Shown here piece by piece: positions 1 to 9,597 of a stretch of 64,000 nt of DNA (within the stretch, counting starts at the first letter, position 1; the number at the start of each line of letters is the position of its first letter). The stretch spans positions 96,174,641-96,238,640 of the forward strand of contig NC_081846.1 of the NCBI RefSeq assembly GCF_963259705.1. The letters run 5' to 3'. The DNA comes from Myotis daubentonii (lineage: Eukaryota; Chordata; Mammalia; Chiroptera; Vespertilionidae). A program made the translations under genes and the position numbers. Under the pieces are notes generated by a model. That model was not told where the DNA came from. It saw only the letters and a list, made by a program, of their open reading frames with translations, and did not search any database.

Positions 1-85
1 ATTCCGGTAAATACTTCTAAGCAAACTGTCTAATTTTGGTAAAACTGTTAAAATACACAATGATAGTACCCAAAAATGATTAAGA

Positions 86-113
86 ACGTGTAAGAAACAC
101 CTCAATTACACGT
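86..113. repeat. Conserved 7-bp inverted repeat (dyad), first copy
   Basis: ACGTGTA at 86-92 and TACACGT at 107-113 are perfect inverted copies separated by 14 bases. The dyad stands at the same offsets in nearly every monomer, although the loop is one of the most variable parts of the unit. C-type units have 8-bp arms (ACGTGTAC, GTACACGT) with a 12-base loop. Some B units have TGCACGT, which would still pair as G-T in RNA. Breaks are rare: the E' units at 5375 and 10750, and the D units at 61024 and 63327. It could form a small hairpin or be a protein site; neither is shown. Confidence 0.75.
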
Positions 114-221
114 AAATAGATTCTTACTACATTTACTGTCGTATTCACTCACGGAGGTTTCCAGTGGAAAGCTGTGTAATGACGAATATACTGGTAATAT
201 TTACAACTCCGGGTACTTCCG

Positions 222-280
222 GTGGCGTTTTCACGGGACTGTTCTTTCAAATACTAAGTGTTCATGCTTACAGAGCTCAG
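222..280. other. Nearly invariant block of the monomer, first copy
   Basis: Offsets 222-280, from gtggcgttttcacggg to cttacagagctcag, change very little across all types, while flanking segments differ at many places. Exceptions are type-wide and few: gttctttc for gtgctttc in some A units, ggggttttc in F units that follow H or are fused to it, a one-base loss (ggcttttc) in most G units from 23035, gagcttag in H, and cacagctc or tatacagctc in some D*. Such a block could be a bound site, or simply a region homogenised by exchange. I cannot separate these from sequence alone. Confidence 0.6.
273..278. other. GAGCTC palindrome (SacI site), once per monomer
   Basis: GAGCTC lies in the conserved block of almost every unit and would give a 384-bp ladder on digestion. 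It is lost in H-type units (GAGCTT at 22267, 26105, 28023, 31860, 36081, 41838, 43373, 44908, 46442, 48744, 50278) and in five D* units (34546, 39919, 42989, 46058, 49894). These losses fall only between 22.2 and 50.7 kb. Confidence 0.9.
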
Positions 281-352
281 AATTGGTGTCTAAACCCTTG
301 GAATGACGCGAATAGTGCTTTTGTTTACAATTAAGGAGGACTGGCTTTGGCG

Positions 353-359
353 TTTTTTT
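353..359. other. T7 tract, once per monomer
   Basis: Seven T residues follow ggctttggcg at the same offset in practically all units (eight at about 55617-55624, where ggcg became ggct). With A-rich stretches near offsets 39-53 it gives each unit two A/T tracts, which may influence nucleosome placement. On its own it is not evidence of a transcription terminator, since no gene precedes it. Confidence 0.6.
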
Positions 360-1535
360 GTGTGAATCCGTTAAAATGGTGACGATTCCGGTAAATACTT
401 CTAAGCAAACTGTCTAATTTCTGTAAAACTGTTAAAATACACAATGATAGTTCCCAGAAATGATTAAGAACGTGTAATAAACACCGCAAGTACACGTAAA
501 AAGATTCTTACTACATTTACTGTCGTATTCAATCACGGAGGTTTCCATTGGAAAGGTGTGAAATGAAGAAAATACTTGGAATATTTACAACTCCCGGTAC
601 TTCCGGTGGCGTTTTCACGGGACTGTGCTTTCAAATACTAAGTGTTCATGCTTACAGAGCTCAGATTTGGTGTCTAAACCCTTGGAATGATGAGAATAGT
701 GTTTCTCTTTACAATTAAGGAGGACTGGCTTTGGCGTTTTTTTGTGTGAATCCGTTAAAACGGTGACGATTCCGGTAAATACTTCTAAGCAAACTGTCTA
801 ATTTTGGTAAAACTGTTAAAATACACATTGGTAGTACCAAAAATAATTAAGAACGTGTACCATACACCTCAAGTACACGTAAATAGATTCTTACTACATT
901 TACTGTCGTATTCACTCACGGAGGTTTCCAGTGGAAAGCTGTGAAATGACGCAAATACTGGTAATATTTACAACTCCGGGTGCTTCCGGTGGCGTTTTCA
1001 CGGGACTGTGCTTTCAAATACTAAGTGTTCATGCTTACAGAGCTCAGAATTGGTGTCTGAAGCCTTGGAATGACGAGAATAGTGTTTATGTTTACAATTA
1101 AGGAGGATTGGCTTTGGCGTTTTTTTGTGGGAATCAGTTAAAATGGTGACGATTCCGGTAAATACTTCTAAGCAAACTGTCTAATTTTGGTAAAACTGTT
1201 AAAATACACAATGATAGTATCCAAAAATGATTAAGAACGTGTAAGAAACATCTGAAGTACACGTAAATAGATTCTTACTACATTTACTGTTGTATTCAAT
1301 CACGAAGGTTTCCAGTGGAAAGCTGTGAAATGACGAATATACTGGTAATATTTACAACTCCGGGTACTTCCGGTGGCGTTTTCACGGGACTGTGCTTTCA
1401 AATACTAAGTGTTCATGCTTACAGAGCTCAGAATTGGTGTCTAAAGCCTTGGAATGACGCGAATAGTGCTTTTGTTTACAATTAAGGAGGACTGGCTTTG
1501 GCGTTTTTTTGTGTGAATCAGTTAAAATGGTGACG

Positions 1536-1919
1536 ATTCCGGTAAATACTTCTAAGCAAACTGTCTAATTTTCGTAAAACTGTTAAAATACACAATGATA
1601 GTATCCAAAAATGATTAAGAACGTGTAAGAAACATCTCAAGTACACGTAAATAGATTCTTACTACATTTACTGTTGTATTCAATCACGGAGGTTTCCAGT
1701 GGAAAGCTCTGAAATGACGCAAATACTGGTAATATTTACAACTCCGGGTGCTTCCGGTGGCGTTTTCACGGGACTGTGCTTTCAAATACTAAGTGTTCAT
1801 GCTTACAGAGCTCAGATTTGGTGTCTAAACCCTTGGAATGATGAGAATAGTGTTTCTGTTTACAATTAAGGAGGACTGGCTTTGGCGTTTTTTTGTGTGA
1901 ATCCGTTAAAATGGTGACG
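1536..1919. repeat. Hybrid monomer, G front with B tail
   Basis: The front half has the G marks attttcgtaaaac, gtatcc, catctcaag, gctctgaaatg and gggtgcttcc. The part after offset 281 has the B tail (atttgg, taaaccc, gatgag, tttctg) and ends in tccg. The switch therefore lies between about offset 217 and 282, inside the nearly invariant block where types cannot be told apart. Length stays at 384 bp, so the join is in register. The simplest reading is an unequal exchange between a G and a B unit. Confidence 0.85.
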
Positions 1920-2425
1920 ATTCCGGTAAATACTTCTAAGCAAACTGTCTAATTTCTGTAAAACTGTTAAAATACACAATGATAGTTCCCAGAAATGATT
2001 AAGAACGTGTAATAAACCTCGCAAGTACACGTAAAAAGATTCTTACTACATTTACTGTCGTATTCAATCACATAGGTTTCCAGTGGAAAGCTGTGAAATG
2101 ACGAAAATACTGGTAATATTTACAACTCTGGGTACTTCCAGTGGCGTTTTCACGGGACTGTGCTTTCAAATACTAAGTGTTCATGCTTACAGAGCTCAGA
2201 ATTGGTGTCTGAAGCCTTGGAATGACGAGAATAGTGTTTATGTTTACAATTAAGGAGGATTGGCTTTGGCGTTTTTTTGTGTGAATCAGTTAAAATGGGG
2301 ACGATTCCGGTAAATACTTCTAAGCAAACTGTCTAATTTTGGTAAAACTGTTAAAATACACCATGATATTTCCCAGAAATGATTAAGAACGTGTAAGAAA
2401 CACCTCAAGTACACGTAAATAGATT

Positions 2426-2442
2426 CTTCGTTCATTTACCGT
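2426..2442. other. F-type TTCG element, first copy
   Basis: F units alone replace cttactacatttactg with cttcgttcatttaccg at offsets about 123-139. The change is a cluster of differences in a short space, which is unusual among the mostly single-base differences between types. The first seven bases (CTTCGTT) equal the start of the mammalian CENP-B box, but the rest does not match, so I do not call it one. The element is kept in every F and H/F unit I read. Confidence 0.6.
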
Positions 2443-2687
2443 CGTATTCAATCACGGAGGTTTCCAGTGGAAAGGTGTGAAATGAAGAAAATACTTGGAA
2501 TATTTACAACTCCAGGTACTTCCGGTGGCGTTTTCACGGGACTGTGCTTTCAAATACTAAGTGTTCATGCTTACAGAGCTCAGAATTGGTGTCTGAAGCC
2601 TTGGAATGACGAGAATAGTGTTTATGTTTACAATTAAGGAGGATTGGCTTTGGCGTTTTTTTGTGGGAATCAGTTAAAATGGTGACG

Positions 2688-4222
2688 ATTCCGGTAAATA
2701 CTTCTAAGCAAACTGTCTAATTTTGGTAAAACTGTTAAAATACACAATGATAGTACCCAAAAATGATTGAGAACGTGTAAGAAACACCTCAATTACACGT
2801 AAATAGATTCTTACTACATTTACTGTCGTATTCACTCACGGAGGTTTCCAGTGGAAAGCTGTGTAATGACGAATATACTGGTAATATTTACAACTCCGGG
2901 TACTTCCGGTGGCGTTTTCACGGGACTGTTCTTTCAAATACTAAGTGTTCATGCTTACAGAGCTCAGAATTGGTGTCTAAACCCTTGGAATGACGCGAAT
3001 AGTGCTTTTGTTTACAATTAAGGAGGACTGGCTTTGGCGTTTTTTTGTGTGAATCCGTTAAAATGGTGACGATTCCGGTAAATACTTCTAAGCAAACTGT
3101 CTAATTTCTGTAAAACTGTTAAAATACACAATGATAGTTCCCAGAAATGATTAAGAACGTGTAATAAACACCGCAAGTACACGTAAAAAGATTCTTACTA
3201 CATTTACTGTCGTATTCAATCACGGAGGTTTCCATTGGAAAGGTGTGAAATGAAGAAAATACTTGGAATATTTACAACTCCCGGTACTTCCGGTGGCGTT
3301 TTCACGGGACTGTGCTTTCAAATACTAAGTGTTCATGCTTACAGAGCTCAGATTTGGTGTCTAAACCCTTGGAATGATGAGAATAGTGTTTCTCTTTACA
3401 ATTAAGGAGGACTGGCTTTGGCGTTTTTTTGTGTGAATCCGTTAAAACGGTGACGATTCCGGTAAATACTTCTAAGCAAACTGTCTAATTTTGGTAAAAC
3501 TGTTAAAATACACATTGGTAGTACCAAAAATAATTAAGAACGTGTACCATACACCTCAAGTACACGTAAATAGATTCTTACTACATTTACTGTCGTATTC
3601 ACTCACGGAGGTTTCCAGTGGAAAGCTGTGAAATGACGCAAATACTGGTAATATTTACAACTCCGGGTGCTTCCGGTGGCGTTTTCACGGGACTGTGCTT
3701 TCAAATACTAAGTGTTCATGCTTACAGAGCTCAGAATTGGTGTCTGAAGCCTTGGAATGACGAGAATAGTGTTTATGTTTACAATTAAGGAGGATTGGCT
3801 TTGGCGTTTTTTTGTGGGAATCAGTTAAAATGGTGACGATTCCGGTAAATACTTCTAAGCAAACTGTCTAATTTTGGTAAAACTGTTAAAATACACAATG
3901 ATAGTATCCAAAAATGATTAAGAACGTGTAAGAAACATCTGAAGTACACGTAAATAGATTCTTACTACATTTACTGTTGTATTCAATCACGAAGGTTTCC
4001 AGTGGAAAGCTGTGAAATGACGAATATACTGGTAATATTTACAACTCCGTGTACTTCCGGTGGCGTTTTCACGGGACTGTGCTTTCAAATACTAAGTGTT
4101 CATGCTTACAGAGCTCAGAATTGGTGTCTAAAGCCTTGGAATGACGCGAATAGTGCTTTTGTTTACAATTAAGGAGGACTGGCTTTGGCGTTTTTTTGTG
4201 TGAATCCGTTAAAATGGTGACG
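2688..4222. repeat. HOR block 2: 4 monomers A-B-C-D, near copy of 1-1535
   Basis: Monomers start at 2688, 3072, 3456 and 3839. By eye this differs from 1-1535 at about three places: gattgagaacg for gattaagaacg in A, ctccgtgtac for ctccgggtac in D, and tccg for tcag at the end of D. It shares the rare marks ctgttc, ccattgg, aactcccgg, tctctttac and ccatacacc with the first copy. Downstream the two copies part: a G/B hybrid follows at 1536, whereas a B' unit follows at 4223. This is a very young duplication with its right breakpoint near 4200. Confidence 0.9.
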
Positions 4223-7200
4223 ATTCCGGTAAATACTTCTAAGCAAACTGTCTAATTTCTGTAAAACTGTTAAAATACACAATGATAGTTCCCAGAAATG
4301 ATTAAGAACGTGTAATAAACACCGCAAGTACACGTAAAAAGATTCTTACTACATTTACTGTCGTATTCAATCACGGAGGTTTCCAGTGGAAAGGTGTGAA
4401 ATGAAGAAAATACTTGGAATATTTACAACTCCGGGTACTTCCGGTGGCGTTTTCACGGGACTGTGCTTTCAAATACTAAGTGTTCATGCTTACAGAGCTC
4501 AGATTTGGTGTCTGAAGCCTTGGATTGACGAGAATAGTGTTTATGTTTACAATTAAGGAGGATTGGCTTTGGCGTTTTTTTGTGTGAATCAGTTAAAATG
4601 GTGACGATTCCGGTAAATACTTCTAAGCAAACTGTCTAATTTTGGTAAAACTGTTAAAATACACAATGATAGTATCCAAAAATGATTAAGAACGTGTAAG
4701 AAACACCTCAATTACACGTAAATAGATTCTTACTACATTTACTGTCGTATTCACTCACGGAGGTTTCCAGTGGAAAGCTGTGTAATGACGAATATACTGG
4801 TAATATTTACAACTCCGGGTACTTCCGGTGGCGTTTTCACGGGACTGTGCTTTCAAATACTAAGTGTTCATGCTTACAGAGCTCAGAATTGGTGTCTAAA
4901 CCCTTGGAATGACGCGAATAGTGCTTTTGTTTACAATTAAGGAGGACTGGCTTTGGCGTTTTTTTGTGTGAATCCGTTAAAATGGTGACGATTCCGGTAA
5001 ATACTTCTAAGCAAACTGTCTAATTTCTGTAAAACTGTTAAAATACACAATGATAGTTCCCAGAAATGATTAAGAACGTGTAATAAACACCGCAAGTACA
5101 CGTAAAAAGATTCTTACTACATTTACTGTCGTATTCAATCACGGAGGTTTCCAGTGGAAAGGTGTGAAATGAAGAAAATACTTGGAATATTTACAACTCC
5201 GGGTACTTCCGGTGGCGTTTTCACGGGACTGTGCTTTCAAATACTAAGTGTTCATGCTTACAGAGCTCAGATTTGGTGTCTAAACCCTTGGAATGATGAG
5301 AATAGTGTTTCTGTTTACAATTAAGGAGGACTGGCTTTGGCGTTTTTTTGTGTGAATCAGTTAAAATGGTGACGATTCCGGTAAATACTTCTAAGCAAAC
5401 TGTCTAATTTCTGTAAAACTGTTAAAATACACAATGATAGTTCCCAGAAATGATTAAGAACGTTTAATAAACCCGGCAAGTACACGTAAAAAGATTCTTA
5501 CTACATTTACTGTCGTATTCAATCACATAGGTTTCCAGTGGAAAGCTGTGAAATGACGCAAATACTGGTAATATTTACAACTCTGGGTACTTCCAGTGGC
5601 GTTTTCACGGGACTGTGCTTTCAAATACTAAGTGTTCATGCTTACAGAGCTCAGAATTGGTGTCTGAAGCCTTGGAATGACGAGAATAGTGTTTATGTTT
5701 ACAATTAAGGAGGATTGGCTTTGGCGTTTTTTTGTGTGAATCAGTTAAAATGGTGACGATTCCGGTAAATACTTCTAAGCAAACTGTCTAATTTTCGTAA
5801 AACTGTTAAAATACACAATGATAGTATCCAAAAATGATTAAGAACGTGTAAGAAACATCTCAAGTACACGTAAATAGATTCTTACTACATTTACTGTTGT
5901 ATTCAATCACGGAGGTTTCCAGTGGAAAGCTCTGAAATGACGCAAATACTGGTAATATTTACAACTCCGGGTGCTTCCGGTGGCGTTTTCACGGGACTGT
6001 GCTTTCAAATACTAAGTGTTCATGCTTACAGAGCTCAGAATTGGTGTCTGAAGCCTTGGAATGACGAGAATAGTGTTTATGTTTACAATTAAGGAGGATT
6101 GGCTTTGGCGTTTTTTTGTGGGAATCAGTTAAAATGGTGACGATTCCGGTAAATACTTCTAAGCAAACTGTCTAATTTTGGTAAAACTGTTAAAATACAC
6201 AATGATAGTACCCAAAAATGATTAAGAACGTGTAAGAAACACCTCAATTACACGTAAATAGATTCTTACTACATTTACTGTCGTATTCACTCACGGAGGT
6301 TTCCAGTGGAAAGCTGTGTAATGACGAATATACTGGTAATATTTACAACTCCGGGTACTTCCGGTGGCGTTTTCACGGGACTGTGCTTTCAAATACTAAG
6401 TGTTCATGCTTACAGAGCTCAGATTTGGTGTCTAAACCCTTGGAATGATGAGAATAGTGTTTCTGTTTACAATTAAGGAGGACTGGCTTTGGCGTTTTTT
6501 TGTGTGAATCCGTTAAAATGGTGACGATTCCGGTAAATACTTCTAAGCAAACTGTCTAATTTTGGTAAAACTGTTAAAATACACCATGATATTTCCCAGA
6601 AATGATTAAGAACGTGTAAGAAACACCTCAAGTACACGTAAATAGATTCTTCGTTCATTTACCGTCGTATTCAATCACGGAGGTTTCCAGTGGAAAGGTG
6701 TGAAATGAAGAAAATACTTGGAATATTTACAACTCCGGGTACTTCCGGTGGCGTTTTCACGGGACTGTGCTTTCAAATACTAAGTGTTCAGGCTTACAGA
6801 GCTCAGATTTGGTGTCTAAAGCCTTGGAATGACGAGAATAGTGTTTATGTTTACAATTAAGGAGGATTGGCTTTGGCGTTTTTTTGTGTGAATCAGTTAA
6901 AATGGTGACGATTCCGGTAAATACTTCTAAGCAAACTGTCTAATTTTGGAAAAACTGTTAAAATACACAATGATAGTACCCAAAAATGATTAAGAACGTG
7001 TAAGAAACACCTCAATTACACGTAAATAGATTCTTACTACATTTACTGTCGTATTCACTCACGGAGGTTTCCAGTGGAAAGCTGTGTAATGACGAATATA
7101 CTGGTAATATTTACAACTCCGGGTACTTCCGGTGGCGTTTTCACGGGACTGTGCTTTCAAATACTAAGTGTTCATGCTTACAGAGCTCAGAATTGGTGTC

Positions 7201-9597
7201 TAAAGCCTTGGAATGACGCGAATAGTGCTTTTGTTTACAATTAAGGAGGACTGGCTTTGGCGTTTTTTTGTGTGAATCCGTTAAAATGGTGACGATTCCG
7301 GTAAATACTTCTAAGCAAACTGTCTAATTTCTGTAAAACTGTTAAAATACACAATGATAGTTCCCAGAAATGATTAAGAACGTGTAATAAACACCGCAAG
7401 TACACGTAAAAAGATTCTTACTACATTTACTGTCGTATTCAATCACGGAGGTTTCCAGTGGAAAGGTGTGAAATGAAGAAAATACTTGGAATATTTACAA
7501 CTCCGGGTACTTCCGGTGGCGTTTTCACGGGACTGTGCTTTCAAATACTAAGTGTTCATGCTTACAGAGCTCAGATTTGGTGTCTAAACCCTTGGAATGA
7601 TGAGAATAGTGTTTCTGTTTACAATTAAGGAGGACTGGCTTTGGCGTTTTTTTGTGTGAATCCGTTAAAATGGTGACGATTCCGGTAAATACTTCTAAGC
7701 AAACTGTCTAATTTTGGTAAAACTGTTAAAATACACATTGGTAGTACCAAAAATAATTAAGAACGTGTACCAAACACCTCAAGTACACGTAAATAGATTC
7801 TTACTACATTTACTGTCGTATTCACTCACGGAGGTTTCCAGTGGAAAGCTGTGAAATGACGCAAATACTGGTAATATTTACAACTCCGGGTGCTTCCGGT
7901 GGCGTTTTCACGGGACTGTGCTTTCAAATACTAAGTGTTCATGCTTACAGAGCTCAGAATTGGTGTCTGAAGCCTTGGAATGACGAGAATAGTGTTTATG
8001 TTTACAATTAAGGAGGATTGGCTTTGGCGTTTTTTTGTGGGAATCAGTTAAAATGGTGACGATTCCGGTAAATACTTCTAAGCAAACTGTCTAATTTTGG
8101 TAAAACTGTTAAAATACACAATGATAGTATCCAAAAATGATTAAGAACGTGTAAGAAACATCTGAAGTACACGTAAATAGATTCTTACTACATTTACTGT
8201 TGTATTCAATCACGAAGGTTTCCAGTGGAAAGCTGTGAAATGACGAATATACTGGTAATATTTACAACTCCGGGTACTTCCGGTGGCGTTTTCACGGGAC
8301 TGTGCTTTCAAATACTAAGTGTTCATGCTTACAGAGCTCAGAATTGGTGTCTAAAGCCTTGGAATGACGCGAATAGTGCTTTTGTTTACAATTAAGGAGG
8401 ACTGGCTTTGGCGTTTTTTTGTGTGAATCCGTTAAAATGGTGACGATTCCGGTAAATACTTCTAAGCAAACTGTCTAATTTCTGTAAAACTGTTAAAATA
8501 CACAATGATAGTTCCCAGAAATGATTAAGAACGTGTAATAAACACCGCAAGTACACGTAAAAAGATTCTTACTACATTTACTGTCGTATTCAATCACGGA
8601 GGTTTCCAGTGGAAAGGTGTGAAATGAAGAAAATACTTGGAATATTTACAACTCCGGGTACTTCCGGTGGCGTTTTCACGGGACTGTGCTTTCAAATACT
8701 AAGTGTTCATGCTTACAGAGCTCAGATTTGGTGTCTAAACCCTTGGAATGATGAGAATAGTGTTTCTGTTTACAATTAAGGAGGACTGGCTTTGGCGTTT
8801 TTTTGTGTGAATCCGTTAAAATGGTGACGATTCCGGTAAATACTTCTAAGCAAACTGTCTAATTTCTGTAAAACTGTTAAAATACACAATGATAGTTCCC
8901 AGAAATGATTAAGAACGTGTAATAAACCCCGCAAGTACACGTAAAAAGATTCTTACTACATTTACTGTCGTATTCAATCACATAGGTTTCCAGTGGAAAG
9001 CTGTGAAATGACGCAAATACTGGTAATATTTACAACTCTGGGTACTTCCAGTGGCGTTTTCACGGGACTGTGCTTTCAAATACTAAGTGTTCATGCTTAC
9101 AGAGCTCAGAATTGGTGTCTGAAGCCTTGGAATGACGAGAATAGTGTTTATGTTTACAATTAAGGAGGATTGGCTTTGGCGTTTTTTTGTGTGAATCAGT
9201 TAAAATGGTGACGATTCCGGTAAATACTTCTAAGCAAACTGTCTAATTTTGGTAAAACTGTTAAAATACACCATGATATTTCCCAGAAATGATTAAGAAC
9301 GTGTAAGAAACACCTCAAGTACACGTAAATAGATTCTTCGTTCATTTACCGTCGTATTCAATCACGGAGGTTTCCAGTGGAAAGGTGTGAAATGAAGAAA
9401 ATACTTGGAATATTTACAACTCCGGGTACTTCCGGTGGCGTTTTCACGGGACTGTGCTTTCAAATACTAAGTGTTCATGCTTACAGAGCTCAGATTTGGT
9501 GTCTAAACCCTTGGAATGATGAGAATAGTGTTTCTGTTTACAATTAAGGAGGACTGGCTTTGGCGTTTTTTTGTGTGAATCCGTTAAAATGGTGACG
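4223..9597. repeat. 14-monomer HOR, copy 1 (5375 bp)
   Basis: The order is B'-A'-B-E'-G-A*-F*-A-B-C-D-B-E-F, with starts at 4223, 4607, 4991, 5375, 5759, 6143, 6527, 6911, 7295, 7679, 8062, 8446, 8830 and 9214. B' has a B front with a tctgaagcc/ggattgacgag tail. A' has gtatcc instead of tacccaaaa. E' has cgtttaataaacccgg. A* (6143) is an A front with a B tail. F* (6527) has ttcaggcttac. The A at 6911 has ttggaaaaac. Each peculiarity recurs exactly 5375 bp downstream, which defines the higher-order period (13 units of 384 plus one of 383). Confidence 0.95.

Larger units (their letters stand above)
1..384 (+). repeat. Reference monomer (type A), used to define offsets
   Basis: This first unit defines the offset numbering. 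Offsets 1-37 and 341-360 are nearly constant across the array. Offsets 58-190 carry most of the type-defining differences. Offsets 222-280 are nearly invariant. Offsets 281-345 hold three alternative tails (cttttg, tttctg or tttatg). Offsets 361-372 read tgtgaatccg, tgtgaatcag or tgggaatcag. This copy has the A marks tacccaaaaatg, caattacacg and gtgtaatgacgaat, and the sub-variant ctgttc at offsets 238-243. That sub-variant recurs at 2688, 25337, 26872, 30709, 32628, 36849 and 40687. The phase is arbitrary because the window happens to start here, and the biological unit could begin elsewhere. Confidence 0.95.
1..2687. repeat. HOR block 1: 7 monomers, A-B-C-D-G/B-E-F
   Basis: Monomers start at 1, 385, 769, 1152, 1536, 1920 and 2304. 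The B unit (385) carries private marks: aactcccgg, tctctttac and aaaacggtgacg. The C unit (769) has ccatacacc where most C units have ccaaacacc. The fifth unit is a G front with a B tail. The E and F units (1920, 2304) carry aatggggacg at their junction and ctccagg in F, marks seen again in the E-F pairs at 24569-25336 and 29941-30708. After F the series restarts with A at 2688. The first four units are then repeated almost base for base, so at least part of this block was recently duplicated. Confidence 0.9.

Noticed and set aside
333..339. AAGGAGG resembling a Shine-Dalgarno site in most monomers
   Set aside because: No reading frame of any length follows it, it recurs as part of the repeat, and the HOR architecture points to a eukaryote.
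353..359. T7 tract as a transcription terminator
   Set aside because: There is no upstream hairpin or gene, and it recurs in every unit as part of the repeat.
1..384. Internal duplication (2 x 192 bp) within the monomer
   Set aside because: Comparing the halves by eye gave only short chance matches (for example gttaaaat at offsets 46 and 369, ggagg at 153 and 335) with no common offset.
2426..2442. CENP-B box in F monomers
   Set aside because: Only the first half (CTTCGTT) agrees; the essential central A and the CGGG of the core are absent.
6473..6658. 61-codon open frame, minus strand (also 11848-12033 and 16072-16257)
   Set aside because: It lies in satellite sequence, spans a monomer boundary, is present only as exact HOR copies, and opens or closes with a single type-specific base. 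No domain or other coding signal is visible.
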